A DNA stretch of 64,000 nt, taken from NCBI RefSeq assembly GCF_002802905.1, contig NZ_PEBK01000005.1:62346-126345 (forward strand). The letters are read 5' to 3'. How positions within the stretch are numbered: the first letter of the stretch is position 1; every line of letters begins with the position of its first letter. Source of the DNA: Bifidobacterium simiarum (GTDB taxonomy: Bacteria > Actinomycetota > Actinomycetes > Actinomycetales > Bifidobacteriaceae). Shown piece by piece: positions 20,273 to 28,281 of the stretch. The translations under genes and the position numbers were made by a program. The notes under the pieces were generated by a model. The model ran no database searches, was not told the origin of the DNA, and was given only the letters and a program-made list of their open reading frames with translations.

Positions 20273-21304
20273 ATGACGTACGACCACACGACCACCGCGA
20301 CTTCGACGCCGACCGCCGTGACACCGACGACGGCCGAGACACGGACCGCCGACACGTCGACGGCCGCGACGCCGGCCATCAGCGTGGCGAAACTCGTCAA
20401 ACGCTACGGCGACATGGTGGCGCTCGACCATTTCGACCTCGACATCCGGCAGGGCGAGATCTTCGGCCTGCTCGGCCCCAACGGCTCCGGCAAGACCACG
20501 GCCATCAACTGCATCCTCGCGCTGCTCTCCTACGATGCGGGCGCGATCCGCGTGTTCGGCGAGCCGATGACCCCGACCAGCTACGCGCTCAAACGGCACA
20601 TCGGCCTCGTTCCGCAGAACGTCGCCGTGTTCAACGAGCTGACCGTCGAAGAGAACATCGACTACTTCTGCTCGTTATACGTGGCAAGGAAAGCCGATCG
20701 TGCGCCACTCGTCGAAGAGGCGATTGACTTCACCGGACTCGGCGAATTCCGCCGGTTCCGTCCCGGCAAACTCTCCGGCGGTCTGCTGCGGCGTCTCAAC
20801 ATCGCGTGCGGCGTCGCGCACAAGCCCGACCTCATCTTCTTCGATGAGCCTACCGTGGCCGTTGACCCGCAAAGCCGCAACGCGATCCTCGAAGGCATCG
20901 AACGGCTCAACGCGGCCGGCGCGACCATCGTCTACACGAGCCACTACATGGAGGAGGTCGAACAGATCTGCGACCGCATCCTCATCATGGACCACGGGCG
21001 GCATCTGGCGCTCGGCACCGCCGACGAACTCAAATCCATGATCGACACGGGCGAACGCATCACCGTCGAAACGCTCGACCTCGGCGATGAGACGCTCGCC
21101 CACGTGCGTGCCCTCGGCTTCGTCGTCGAGGCGGACTGGAACGGGCGCGAACTCGATGTACGCTGCCGCCGCGGCGATCACAACCTCGTCGACCTGCTCG
21201 GCGTGCTGCGCTCCGCGGACGTGAACGTCGGCCATCTCACCAGCCGGCCGCCCACCTTGAACGACGTGTTCCTCGAACTCACCGGCAAGGCGCTGCGCGA
21301 CTGA
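20273..21304 (+). CDS. ABC-2 type exporter ATP-binding protein
   Basis: ATPase, 343 aa. Residues 1-37 are a Thr/Ala-rich low-complexity tail. Walker A LLGPNGSGKTT, signature LSGGLLRRL, Walker B LIFFDEPTVAVDP and the His switch in YTSHYMEEVEQ follow. A C-terminal 90-residue domain is typical of DrrA-like exporters. ATG at 20273 has GGAAGGGAAC upstream. It is followed by two permease genes and lies divergent from the two-component system. Confidence 0.92.
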   Translation: MTYDHTTTATSTPTAVTPTTAETRTADTSTAATPAISVAKLVKRYGDMVALDHFDLDIRQGEIFGLLGPNGSGKTTAINCILALLSYDAGAIRVFGEPMTPTSYALKRHIGLVPQNVAVFNELTVEENIDYFCSLYVARKADRAPLVEEAIDFTGLGEFRRFRPGKLSGGLLRRLNIACGVAHKPDLIFFDEPTVAVDPQSRNAILEGIERLNAAGATIVYTSHYMEEVEQICDRILIMDHGRHLALGTADELKSMIDTGERITVETLDLGDETLAHVRALGFVVEADWNGRELDVRCRRGDHNLVDLLGVLRSADVNVGHLTSRPPTLNDVFLELTGKALRD

Positions 21305-21342
21305 CCGGCGCACGTCGCACGCCCCACGGAAAGGAGGCAACC

Positions 21343-22644
21343 ATGTGGACCACATTCGTCATGACGTTGAAAACGAACCTGCGCAACAGGCAGTCGCTGT
21401 TCTGGCTCATCGTGTTCCCGATCGCGCTCGCCACCCTGTTCAACGGTCTGCTCGGCAATCTCGCGGAAGGCTATGAGCTCAAAGCCATGCCGATGGCGGT
21501 CGTCGAGGATGCGAACTGGGCGAAGTCGCCCGGCGCGAAGACATTCATCGACGGACTGTCCGGCAAGAGCGACGCCACAAGCAAGAGCGGAAGCGGCGCG
21601 ACGGGGGAGAGCTCCAGTGCGAACGATTCTGGCGGCGTGAACGATTCCGGCGGCGCGACCGCGACCGTCACCAAGCTACTTGATGCCACAACGGCCGCCA
21701 CGGTCGACGACGCTCGCGACAAGCTCGCCGACGGCACAGTGAAGGGCTATCTGCGCGTCGACGGCGACGGAAACATCCGACTGACCCTGTCGTCACGGGC
21801 GGCCGAGTCGATGAAGGGCACGGCGGCCACCGATTCGAACGGCGCCGTCACCGTCGCCGCGCTCTCCGGCGTGATCGACCTGTACAACCGGACCGATGCG
21901 GCGACCCGCGACCTGCTCCAACGCCACCCGGAGGCGATGCGGGCCCGCGCGTTCTGGTCGTCCATCGGCGACATCGCGGATACGACGCGCGAGACCACGC
22001 TCACGAACTCCACGCCGAACGTGACCGCACGCTACTTCTACGCGCTGCTCGGCATGGCCTGCCTCATGGCCATGGGGTATTCGATCGCCGCGGTCACCAG
22101 CGCGCAGGCGAATCTGTCTGCGTTGGGCATCCGGCGCACGGTCGCGCCGCTCGGTCGCGGCCGGCAGCTCATGGCCGGATTCCTCTCCAGCTGGCTGTGC
22201 TCCGACGTGAGCCTCACCATTGCGCTCGCCTATATCCGCTACGTGTGCGATGTACCGTTGGGAGGCCGCGAGCCGGCCGCCGTGGCCGCTGTCGCGGTCG
22301 CCTCGTTCATGGCGTGCGCGTTCGGCACGATGATCGGCGCGATTCCGGGACTCAGGAACAGCGTGAAGGTCGGCCTGACAAGCGCGATCCCGTGCACGCT
22401 GTCCCTGTTCTCCGGCCTGTACGGCGGCTTCGCGATGCAGCTGAGCGACTGGATCACCCGTCACGCGCCGCTGCTCGCGCTTGTCAACCCCGCCCAGCAG
22501 GTGACGAACCTGTTCTACGACATTCTCTACTACGACGACTACCGTCCGTTCGCCACGACCTGCGGCGTGCTTATCGCGATGAGCGCCGTGTTCCTGGCCT
22601 CTGGCGTCGTCATGCTCAAGGAGCAACGCTATGAACACCTGTAA
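21343..22644 (+). CDS. ABC-2 type permease, first subunit
   Basis: 433 aa. One hydrophobic helix at about residues 18-40 (LFWLIVFPIALATLFNGLL), a 180-residue extracytoplasmic loop rich in Ser/Gly/Ala/Asp, then five C-terminal helices, as in ABC2_membrane_3 proteins. GGAAAGGAGGC precedes the ATG. The end overlaps the next permease gene by 14 bp. Confidence 0.88.
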   Translation: MWTTFVMTLKTNLRNRQSLFWLIVFPIALATLFNGLLGNLAEGYELKAMPMAVVEDANWAKSPGAKTFIDGLSGKSDATSKSGSGATGESSSANDSGGVNDSGGATATVTKLLDATTAATVDDARDKLADGTVKGYLRVDGDGNIRLTLSSRAAESMKGTAATDSNGAVTVAALSGVIDLYNRTDAATRDLLQRHPEAMRARAFWSSIGDIADTTRETTLTNSTPNVTARYFYALLGMACLMAMGYSIAAVTSAQANLSALGIRRTVAPLGRGRQLMAGFLSSWLCSDVSLTIALAYIRYVCDVPLGGREPAAVAAVAVASFMACAFGTMIGAIPGLRNSVKVGLTSAIPCTLSLFSGLYGGFAMQLSDWITRHAPLLALVNPAQQVTNLFYDILYYDDYRPFATTCGVLIAMSAVFLASGVVMLKEQRYEHL

Positions 22645-24043
22645 GGCCACGCTGCGCGTGCTCGCCGCGCACAAGCTGTACATCATCATCTATCTGGTGC
22701 TGATCGGCGTGATGATGCTCGCCATCAGCGGTTCCGCGCTGCTGGGCGGCGGGAACGACACGTCCGACGCGTATGAGCCCGGCCGCGCCACCGTCGCCGT
22801 CATCGACCGGGACTCCGACCGAGGAGGCGTCGCTTCTTCGCTACGCACCTACCTCGCCGCGGACAACGACGTGATCGACCTCGACGACGACTCCCAGACG
22901 ATGCAGCAGGCGGTCGCCTCGAACTGGGTGGACCTCATCATCATCGTCCCGGATGGCTATGCGAACAAGCTGCTCGACTCGGCCACGGAATCCGGGAAGG
23001 TGCCGGTCGTCGAAACCGTCACCAGCTACACGTCCGGCGTCGGGTCGATGGCGTCGATGGCCACCGGCGGATTCCTTTCGCTGACGCGCACCGAACTGAT
23101 CGGTGCGAACGTGACCGGTACGGGCAACATGACCGGTACGGCGAGTATGACCGGTACGGCGAGTATGACCGGTGCGAGTGGCATGACCGGTGCGGCGGGT
23201 ATGGCCGGTACCGTTGCACGCCCCGACCTCGACGACCTTACCGCCGCGACGAAACGGGTGCGTGCGTTCGCCCGCGACAAGAACGTGAACCACGAGATCA
23301 CGGTCGACCACACCGACGCGGCCGTCGACGCCGATGCCGCGTCTGCGGTGGAACGTGCGGCGGCCGGCTTCGGTTCCACGATTAAGGTCGCCCTCTACCC
23401 GCTGTTCCTTGCGATGACCGTGTGCACGGCGCTCGTGTCCGGCGTATTCAACGTGGGGGAGACGCGGAGACGGCTGTTCGTCTCGCCGCAACGATCCTCG
23501 ACGATGGGCATGCAGCGCATGGCCACCCTGTGCGGGTTCGCGCTCGTCGTGGTCGCCGCCTATCTGCTCGCCACCGTCGCGCTGATGCTCGCCGCCGGAC
23601 TTGATCCCACATCCCTCGCACCCGCAGGCATGGCGATGACGATCCTGTCGGCCTGCGTGTACGCGCTGATGACCGTCGCCTGCGGCTTCCTGCTCGGCGA
23701 GGCGGGATTCAGCGATACGATGGCCAACGGTTTCGCCAACGTGTTCGGCCTGCTGCTGCTGTTCACCTCGGGCGTGTCCCTGCCCGTGGACATGATCCCC
23801 GACTCGATGCTCGCGGTCGGGCGGATGCTGCCCGGCTGGTGGTATTGCACGGCGATCGACGACGCGCTCGGCATCGGCACGGCGTCGTCCGGCGGCGTCG
23901 ACGCGGGCGGTTGGGCGACGGGCACCGGCATCGTCGCGCTGTTCGCCGTCGCGTTCGTCGCGCTCGGACTCGCCATCGGTCGCATCCGCCGCTCCCGCCC
24001 CGCGCCGGTCTCCGCCGCGACGACGCAGCTCGCCGAAGCGTGA
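22631..24043 (+). CDS. ABC-2 type permease, second subunit
   Basis: 470 aa with the same architecture as the preceding gene: helix at about 16-38, a long extracytoplasmic loop, then a cluster of C-terminal helices. The loop contains about six tandem copies of a six-residue unit (MTGTAS/MTGASG), encoded by 18-bp repeats at about 23107-23214. The two permeases probably form a heterodimer with the ATPase at 20273. Confidence 0.88.
   Translation: MNTCKATLRVLAAHKLYIIIYLVLIGVMMLAISGSALLGGGNDTSDAYEPGRATVAVIDRDSDRGGVASSLRTYLAADNDVIDLDDDSQTMQQAVASNWVDLIIIVPDGYANKLLDSATESGKVPVVETVTSYTSGVGSMASMATGGFLSLTRTELIGANVTGTGNMTGTASMTGTASMTGASGMTGAAGMAGTVARPDLDDLTAATKRVRAFARDKNVNHEITVDHTDAAVDADAASAVERAAAGFGSTIKVALYPLFLAMTVCTALVSGVFNVGETRRRLFVSPQRSSTMGMQRMATLCGFALVVVAAYLLATVALMLAAGLDPTSLAPAGMAMTILSACVYALMTVACGFLLGEAGFSDTMANGFANVFGLLLLFTSGVSLPVDMIPDSMLAVGRMLPGWWYCTAIDDALGIGTASSGGVDAGGWATGTGIVALFAVAFVALGLAIGRIRRSRPAPVSAATTQLAEA
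23107..23214 (+). repeat. 18-bp tandem repeats inside the permease gene
   Basis: Units of the form ATGACCGGTACGGCGAGT recur about six times with drift, adding a Met-Thr-Gly repeat to an extracytoplasmic loop. The whole-codon period keeps the frame intact. Confidence 0.85.
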
Positions 24044-24186
24044 CGGAAGAGGGCGGCGTCGTGTATGCGAGGGCGTGCGCAGCGCGGTCCAAACATCCGT
24101 TCCCCGCTCTTTACAGCGTCGAATACCCGTTCGGAAAGCCCAGAAACGGGTGTTTGGCACCGTAAATCCGGAATACGGGTGTTTCG

Positions 24187-24244
24187 GCCCGCGACATCAG
24201 GTTCGGCATCGGCATCGACGTCCCCGAAAGCGCCGTGGAGTAAG
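24187..24244 (+). pseudogene. Duplicated 3' end of argG
   Basis: These 58 bases match the end of argG at 17817-17874 with four substitutions in the last 54 bases, including the CCCGCGACATCA start, the GGCATCGACGTCCCCGAAA core and the TAAG stop region. The two copies are direct repeats flanking the two-component/ABC exporter block. This suggests that the block was inserted at, or swapped in next to, the argG 3' end. The stretch 24044-24186 before it has no gene; it contains two ACGGGTGTTT motifs. Confidence 0.85.
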
Positions 24245-24266
24245 TGCCGCGGAGTGGTCCGCTGAT

Positions 24267-24330
24267 TGCTCCTAGCCGACCGAGGCCCGCATTCTCCCCA
24301 TGGTGTGCGGGCCTCGGTCGGCTAGGAGCA
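24267..24330. terminator. Perfect 25-bp hairpin, probable terminator
   Basis: The arms 24267-24291 and 24306-24330 are exact reverse complements (25 bp) around a 14-nt loop. They begin TGCTCCTAGCC and end GGCTAGGAGCA. A short T-containing stretch (AGGTTCTTTA) follows. It lies just after the argG tail copy, so it may be that copy's original terminator. Confidence 0.65.
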
Positions 24331-24340
24331 AGGTTCTTTA

Positions 24341-24523
24341 CGCTGGTAAAATCTGAGAAGGAGGTCGGTGCCTTTCACCCTTAAAACCGCTTATAACGGA
24401 CATGGTGGAGGGTTCCCGGCCTTTGAAATACGTCTTGTCACCGTCGACAACCTCGTACGAATAAAGCGGAAGTAGCCCCCCGTAAAAGGTCGGCGGGATG
24501 CTTCCGCTTATGTCTTCATAATA
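24341..24523. other. Unassigned, possibly structured non-coding stretch
   Basis: No plausible gene. It ends in an inverted repeat, AAGCGGAAG (about 24464) with CTTCCGCTT (about 24501), whose loop holds a C-rich run facing a G-rich run. It directly precedes the first orphan I-E repeat. A small RNA or the end of an older element are both possible. Confidence 0.35.
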
Positions 24524-24716
24524 TCACCGTCCCCGCGAGTGCGGGGCAAACTAGTCTAGCCAGTTCTCGTTGTGGGTCATGTTCGGATCATCCCCGCGAG
24601 TGCGGGGCAAACGCTATAATAATCATTTAGAGATGCGGCCTCTGGTCCTGAATAGGAACTTGGGTCGCATCTCCTTTATACGTCGAAGAAATCATCCCCG
24701 CGAGTGCGGGGCAAAC
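24524..24716 (-). CRISPR. Orphan type I-E CRISPR remnant (three repeats)
   Basis: Repeats of 28 bp, read on the minus strand as GTTTGCCCCGCACTCGCGG followed by GGATGATCC, end at 24551, 24612 and 24716 on the plus strand. The first two are exactly 61 bp apart with a 33-nt spacer (24552-24584), the normal I-E period. The third is 104 bp on, with a 76-nt gap (24613-24688). The leftmost repeat is degenerate at its 3' end in crRNA sense, as leader-distal repeats usually are, so the lost leader lay to the right. No cas genes of type I-E (cse1, cse2, cas6e) are present. Confidence 0.88.
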
Positions 24717-24897
24717 GTGGGCGTACATCCTTATACGGTCCCACTGGTACGTACCGCGCCGAGTCGCTAACGAGACTCTATGCCCGGCATGGAATTGTCT
24801 AGAGTCATTGAGTTTGATATTTTTCATGCCCGTATGTAGTCGATCATAGACATTTCGGATACAATCGTGCTCACCACAGTATAGCGAGGTGAGTCAT

Positions 24898-25086
24898 ATG
24901 GGACTAAGAGAGATACGCAAGCGTCGTGGCATCACTCAGGCCATGCTAGCCGAGTTAAGTGGCATACCCAGACCGAATATCAGCGATATCGAGACGGGTA
25001 AAAAACCAGCCGAACAATTATGGTTGGTAACGGCATTGAAACTAGCGGACACGCTGGATTGCGACCCACATGAATTGCTTCACTAG
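24898..25086 (+). CDS. Small XRE-family HTH regulator
   Basis: 62 aa, almost entirely one lambda-repressor-like HTH: LREIRKRRGITQAMLAELSGIPRPNISDIETGKK. ATG at 24898 has AGGTGAG upstream; a GTG at 24889 is an alternative. It precedes a small ORF and a PemK-like ORF in the same direction, so it could regulate that module. Composition is AT-richer than the chromosome around it. Confidence 0.8.
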   Translation: MGLREIRKRRGITQAMLAELSGIPRPNISDIETGKKPAEQLWLVTALKLADTLDCDPHELLH

Positions 25087-25162
25087 CCCCTGAATTCTCT
25101 TTACTTTGGCATACCTGTTGCGGGTATGCTTGAAACCACTAGTGAAAGTGAGGTGATATGGT

Positions 25163-25372
25163 ATGACAACGCTTGTAAAGGAACGTCGCGCCAAGCGCAT
25201 AGCAAGCGTACACCTTCGTGACTGGTCCGCTGTACGTCGTGAGACGGAGAGAGTTCGCGTCGTTGGCTACGACAACGACGGGCCCATTCTGGACATACCA
25301 GATAGTTTCGTCTATCATCCAAACCGCTCCAAAGATGGCGCTCTCGTTCTGCCTAAGGAGTGGGTAGATTGA
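25163..25372 (+). CDS. Small hypothetical protein, candidate antitoxin
   Basis: 69 aa, rich in Arg, Asp and Val, no recognised domain. It ends GALVLPKEWVD. GAGGTGA precedes the ATG. Its stop codon TGA (25370-25372) overlaps a TTG (25369-25371) that would start the ancestral frame of the following PemK-like gene, the coupled layout of antitoxin-toxin pairs. The assignment as antitoxin rests on position and size only. Confidence 0.6.
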   Translation: MTTLVKERRAKRIASVHLRDWSAVRRETERVRVVGYDNDGPILDIPDSFVYHPNRSKDGALVLPKEWVD

Positions 25373-25700
25373 ACTGGACGCCAAACGTGCCGGATAACCA
25401 AACGTGCCGGATAGACTGAGAAGTTTCGACGTGGTCAGGATCGATGTTGAGTATGAGGATAATGACGGACATAAGAAAAGGCCTGTTGTTATCGTGCTTA
25501 TCGGCGATGGTCTCAGCTATGTCGGTGTGAAGCTGACCGGTAAGGATCATCATAATATCGGAGACGTTAGGCTAGCCGATCCTAGCAAGACTGGACTGCA
25601 TGACAGTGTGGCGAGGTGTGCCCAGCTGGTGAGGATCATCCCCGCGAGTGCGGGGCAAACGGCGTGCGTCTCTTTTGAACGCACCCATCATGCGAATTGA
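25369..25700 (+). pseudogene. Damaged PemK/MazF-like toxin gene
   Basis: The protein from GTG 25404 reads SFDVVRIDVEYEDNDGHKKR then PVVIVL, the opening strands of PemK/MazF ribonucleases, and later VRLADPSKTGLHDSVARCAQ, like their last helix. Two lesions are visible. First, a 17-bp tandem duplication (CCAAACGTGCCGGATA plus A at 25381 and 25398) breaks the frame from the TTG at 25369, which has a good AAGGAG, so the start is displaced. Second, the 3' end runs into a type I-E CRISPR repeat at 25633, giving the tail RIIPASAGQT. The product is probably inactive or poorly made. Confidence 0.65.
25633..25660 (-). CRISPR. Isolated fourth type I-E repeat
   Basis: An exact copy of the 28-bp I-E repeat, 917 bp from the other three, located where the toxin-like frame ends and 73 bp before cas3 of the I-C system. 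It marks either the far flank of a module that landed inside a former I-E array or a deletion joint. Confidence 0.85.
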
Positions 25701-25733
25701 ACTAGGGAAGTCGACACGGTCGAGGATCATCAA

Positions 25734-28178
25734 ATGGAAGATTATGACGGACAGAGTTTACGAGGGCAAACGTTCTATGCGCGGACAAGTGATCATGGCT
25801 ATGAAACTTGCGCGGAACATTTGTCCATGGCTGGCTGTCTGTCAGGGGCCTTCGCGCGGGACTTCGGACATCTGGATGATGGTTTGCTGGCGGGGCTGTT
25901 CCATGATATTGGTAAATATTCTGATGCGTTCCAGAGAAGGATTCTTGATCCCAAGCACTCGGGACGGGTTGATCATTCCACTGCAGGAGCTCTTCTGCTG
26001 GTACAAAATGGGCGTCCCGAGGCAGCACTGGCGGTGGCTGGGCATCATGCCGGATTGGCTGATGTGGGCAGTCCCGGCGAGTTGGATGGAGCGACCTTCA
26101 ATGGTCGCATGGCCAAGGCGATAGCGGCGAATGATTGCAACCCTCTTGAATTAGCTGGGGCATGGGGAACGCAGTTGCATGTCCCTCGACAGGCATTCCG
26201 GAAGAATGCAGTACATGATTCGGATTCGGTGCATGATGAGGCAGTGATAGAACGGTCTTTCTATTCAAACATGATGTTGACGCGTATGCTGTTCTCATCA
26301 TTGGTGGACGGTGACCGACTCGATGCAGAGTTCTTCACATTGAACCGCGTGGAACGTGCTGAGCACGAATTGCTGGAACATGTGAAGGCCCAGTTGGGCC
26401 CTACGATGATGTCCGAGGGACAAGCACCCTCATGGGAATCATTGCTCGAAGCGGCATCCGCATCATTTGTAGAGCGTGAAGCCAATAACCATGTTGAGAT
26501 TGAACGACTGACCGGCATGGTGGAACGTGCGGTTCAGCATTATCTCGACAAACCTGACAAGACCTCGTTAGACATCAAGAGATGCGAACTGTTGACTCGA
26601 TGTCTTGAACATGGGCGAGACGAATCATATGGGACAGGACTGTACACGCTTACGGCGCCAACCGGAAGTGGGAAAACCATATCGTCGATTACATTCGCGG
26701 TAGAGCATGCGCGCTCTCAGGGACTCCGCCGTGTCATCTACGTGATTCCTTATACTTCAATCATCGATCAGACCGTCGAACAGTTCGAGAAAATCTTCGG
26801 ATCAGATGTCGTTCTGCCACACTACGCCGAGGCGCCATATCAGCTTAAGGACGAATCCGACATGAGCGGTATCGACCTAAGGCGCTCACTTGCTGCGGAA
26901 AACTGGAATGCGCCGATTGTAGTCACTACAGCCGTACAGTTTTTCGAAAGCCTGTATTCGAATAAAACATCCCGTTGTCGTAAACTCCACAACATTGCGA
27001 ATTCGGTCATAGTGTTCGACGAGGCACAGACGTTGCCGGTACCGTATCTACGTCCCTGTGTCAGGGCTATCGCGGAACTTGTAAAGCATTACGGTGTTAC
27101 TGCAGTACTGTGTACTGCCACTCAACCGGAGCTTAAACCACTGTTCGATCAGATTCCCGGAGTTTCTCCAAGAATTCCAGAACTCTCGCCTTTTTCCGAA
27201 GCGGAGTATGATGTGTTCCGTCGTGTGACGATTGAACGAATCGGTGACATGGAGTTGGATGCGCTTGCTGACCGACTGAAGCAACACAAGCAGGCGCTAT
27301 GCGTCGTGAACACGCGCAAGAAGGCCCAGTATCTCTATGATCGGATCGCTGAATCAGAGAATGAGGGTGTCTACTGTTTGACGACGTTGCAATGCGCAGC
27401 CGACCGTAAGCGTCTGTTTTCTGAGATTCGCAAGCGTCTTGCAGCCGATGAACCATGTCGTGTGATATCCACATCCCTGATCGAGGCCGGAGTGGATGTC
27501 GATTTTCCCGTCGCATACCGGGAGGAGGTCGGACTTGATTCTGTCATTCAGACGGCGGGACGGTGCAACCGTGAGGGCGGGAGCGCGGCGGAGGTAAGCA
27601 TGGTGTACGTGTTTTCCACGGAAGGCGGCTGCGCGCCATTTCTCACGCAGAATATATCGGCGTTCCGAGATATTGCGGAGCGATATTCGAATCTGGCTTC
27701 GAATGATGCGATTCGTGAATATTTCAGGGATTTGCTAGAGATGCGTGACGGTGAAATCGGCGGCAGGGCCAGCGGAAATGATGCATTGGACAAGCGGGGG
27801 ATTCTGCCGCTTCATGGCTGGGATGCGAGTACTCCCATGCCGTTTGAGCGTATCGCCCGGCAGTTCAAGCTCATCGACACTCCGACCGTGCCCGTATATA
27901 TTCCCTTGGTTGATGAGGTTTCCGACGAGGGGGCGCGATTATGCGATCGTCTGGAGCGAGGCGATATCGATCGGACGCTCTTCCGGAAGTTGGGTAAATA
28001 TGCAGTTGAAGTATGGCCGCGGCATCTTGAGCAACTTCGGTCGGCCGGAGCCGTCTTACCGGTCGGATATGGGAAAAATGTCGAAGAGGACTGTTTCATT
28101 CTGAGGGATATGAGCCTGTATTCGTCACGGCTGGGGCTGAAACTGGATGACGTATCTGCAGATGGCATCTTTATGTAA
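25734..28178 (+). CDS. cas3: Type I-C Cas3 helicase-nuclease
   Basis: Effector that unwinds and degrades DNA marked by Cascade; 814 aa. The N-terminal HD nuclease domain has the metal-binding LFHDIGKYSDAF near residue 58 and AGHHAGL near 102. The SF2 helicase follows: motif I TAPTGSGKT near 306, motif II FDEAQ, motif III CTATQPEL, motif VI QTAGRCNREG. A C-terminal domain of about 200 residues completes it. GAGGATCATCAA precedes the ATG. It is separated from cas5c by 295 bp that hold the guide-like element, so it is probably transcribed apart from the rest of the cas genes. Confidence 0.96.
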   Translation: MEDYDGQSLRGQTFYARTSDHGYETCAEHLSMAGCLSGAFARDFGHLDDGLLAGLFHDIGKYSDAFQRRILDPKHSGRVDHSTAGALLLVQNGRPEAALAVAGHHAGLADVGSPGELDGATFNGRMAKAIAANDCNPLELAGAWGTQLHVPRQAFRKNAVHDSDSVHDEAVIERSFYSNMMLTRMLFSSLVDGDRLDAEFFTLNRVERAEHELLEHVKAQLGPTMMSEGQAPSWESLLEAASASFVEREANNHVEIERLTGMVERAVQHYLDKPDKTSLDIKRCELLTRCLEHGRDESYGTGLYTLTAPTGSGKTISSITFAVEHARSQGLRRVIYVIPYTSIIDQTVEQFEKIFGSDVVLPHYAEAPYQLKDESDMSGIDLRRSLAAENWNAPIVVTTAVQFFESLYSNKTSRCRKLHNIANSVIVFDEAQTLPVPYLRPCVRAIAELVKHYGVTAVLCTATQPELKPLFDQIPGVSPRIPELSPFSEAEYDVFRRVTIERIGDMELDALADRLKQHKQALCVVNTRKKAQYLYDRIAESENEGVYCLTTLQCAADRKRLFSEIRKRLAADEPCRVISTSLIEAGVDVDFPVAYREEVGLDSVIQTAGRCNREGGSAAEVSMVYVFSTEGGCAPFLTQNISAFRDIAERYSNLASNDAIREYFRDLLEMRDGEIGGRASGNDALDKRGILPLHGWDASTPMPFERIARQFKLIDTPTVPVYIPLVDEVSDEGARLCDRLERGDIDRTLFRKLGKYAVEVWPRHLEQLRSAGAVLPVGYGKNVEEDCFILRDMSLYSSRLGLKLDDVSADGIFM

Positions 28179-28185
28179 GTGTGTA

Positions 28186-28224
28186 TTTCGTGTGTCCAGT
28201 CTGTACTTGGCTGGACACACGAAA
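28186..28224. terminator. 14-bp perfect hairpin after cas3
   Basis: TTTCGTGTGTCCAG (28186-28199) pairs exactly with CTGGACACACGAAA (28211-28224), loop 11 nt. No clear T tract follows on either strand. It could end cas3 transcription and, on the minus strand, bound the 3' end of the guide-like RNA that starts at about 28281. Confidence 0.55.
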
Positions 28225-28281
28225 ATGATATGTGGATGAAAACCAACATATTTCAATCCACGCCTTCAAGAGGCGTCCGTC
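28225..28281 (-). ncRNA. Putative crRNA-like guide with degenerate I-C repeat (CreR/CreA-like)
   Basis: On the minus strand, 28281 to 28250 is a degenerate I-C repeat. It keeps the exact last 15 bases, GGCGTGGATTGAAAT, which include the crRNA 5' handle. It also keeps a stem (ACGCCT with AGGCGT) of altered sequence; the rest differs. The following bases (28249 downwards, ATGTTGGTTTTCATC) form the guide. They match 28383-28397 (ATGTTTGTTTTTATC) at 13 of 15 positions, next to a TTC PAM at 28380-28382. Mismatches fall at positions 6 and 12, which type I crRNAs flip out. The target overlaps the cas5c promoter, so repression of cas5c-cas2 by the locus's own Cascade is inferred. Transcription and processing are not shown by sequence. 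Confidence 0.75.

Noticed and set aside
24627-24827. A 66-aa minus-strand frame across an I-E repeat
   Set aside because: It reads through the CRISPR repeat and has no ribosome site; it is noted only as background to the mini-ORF remark.
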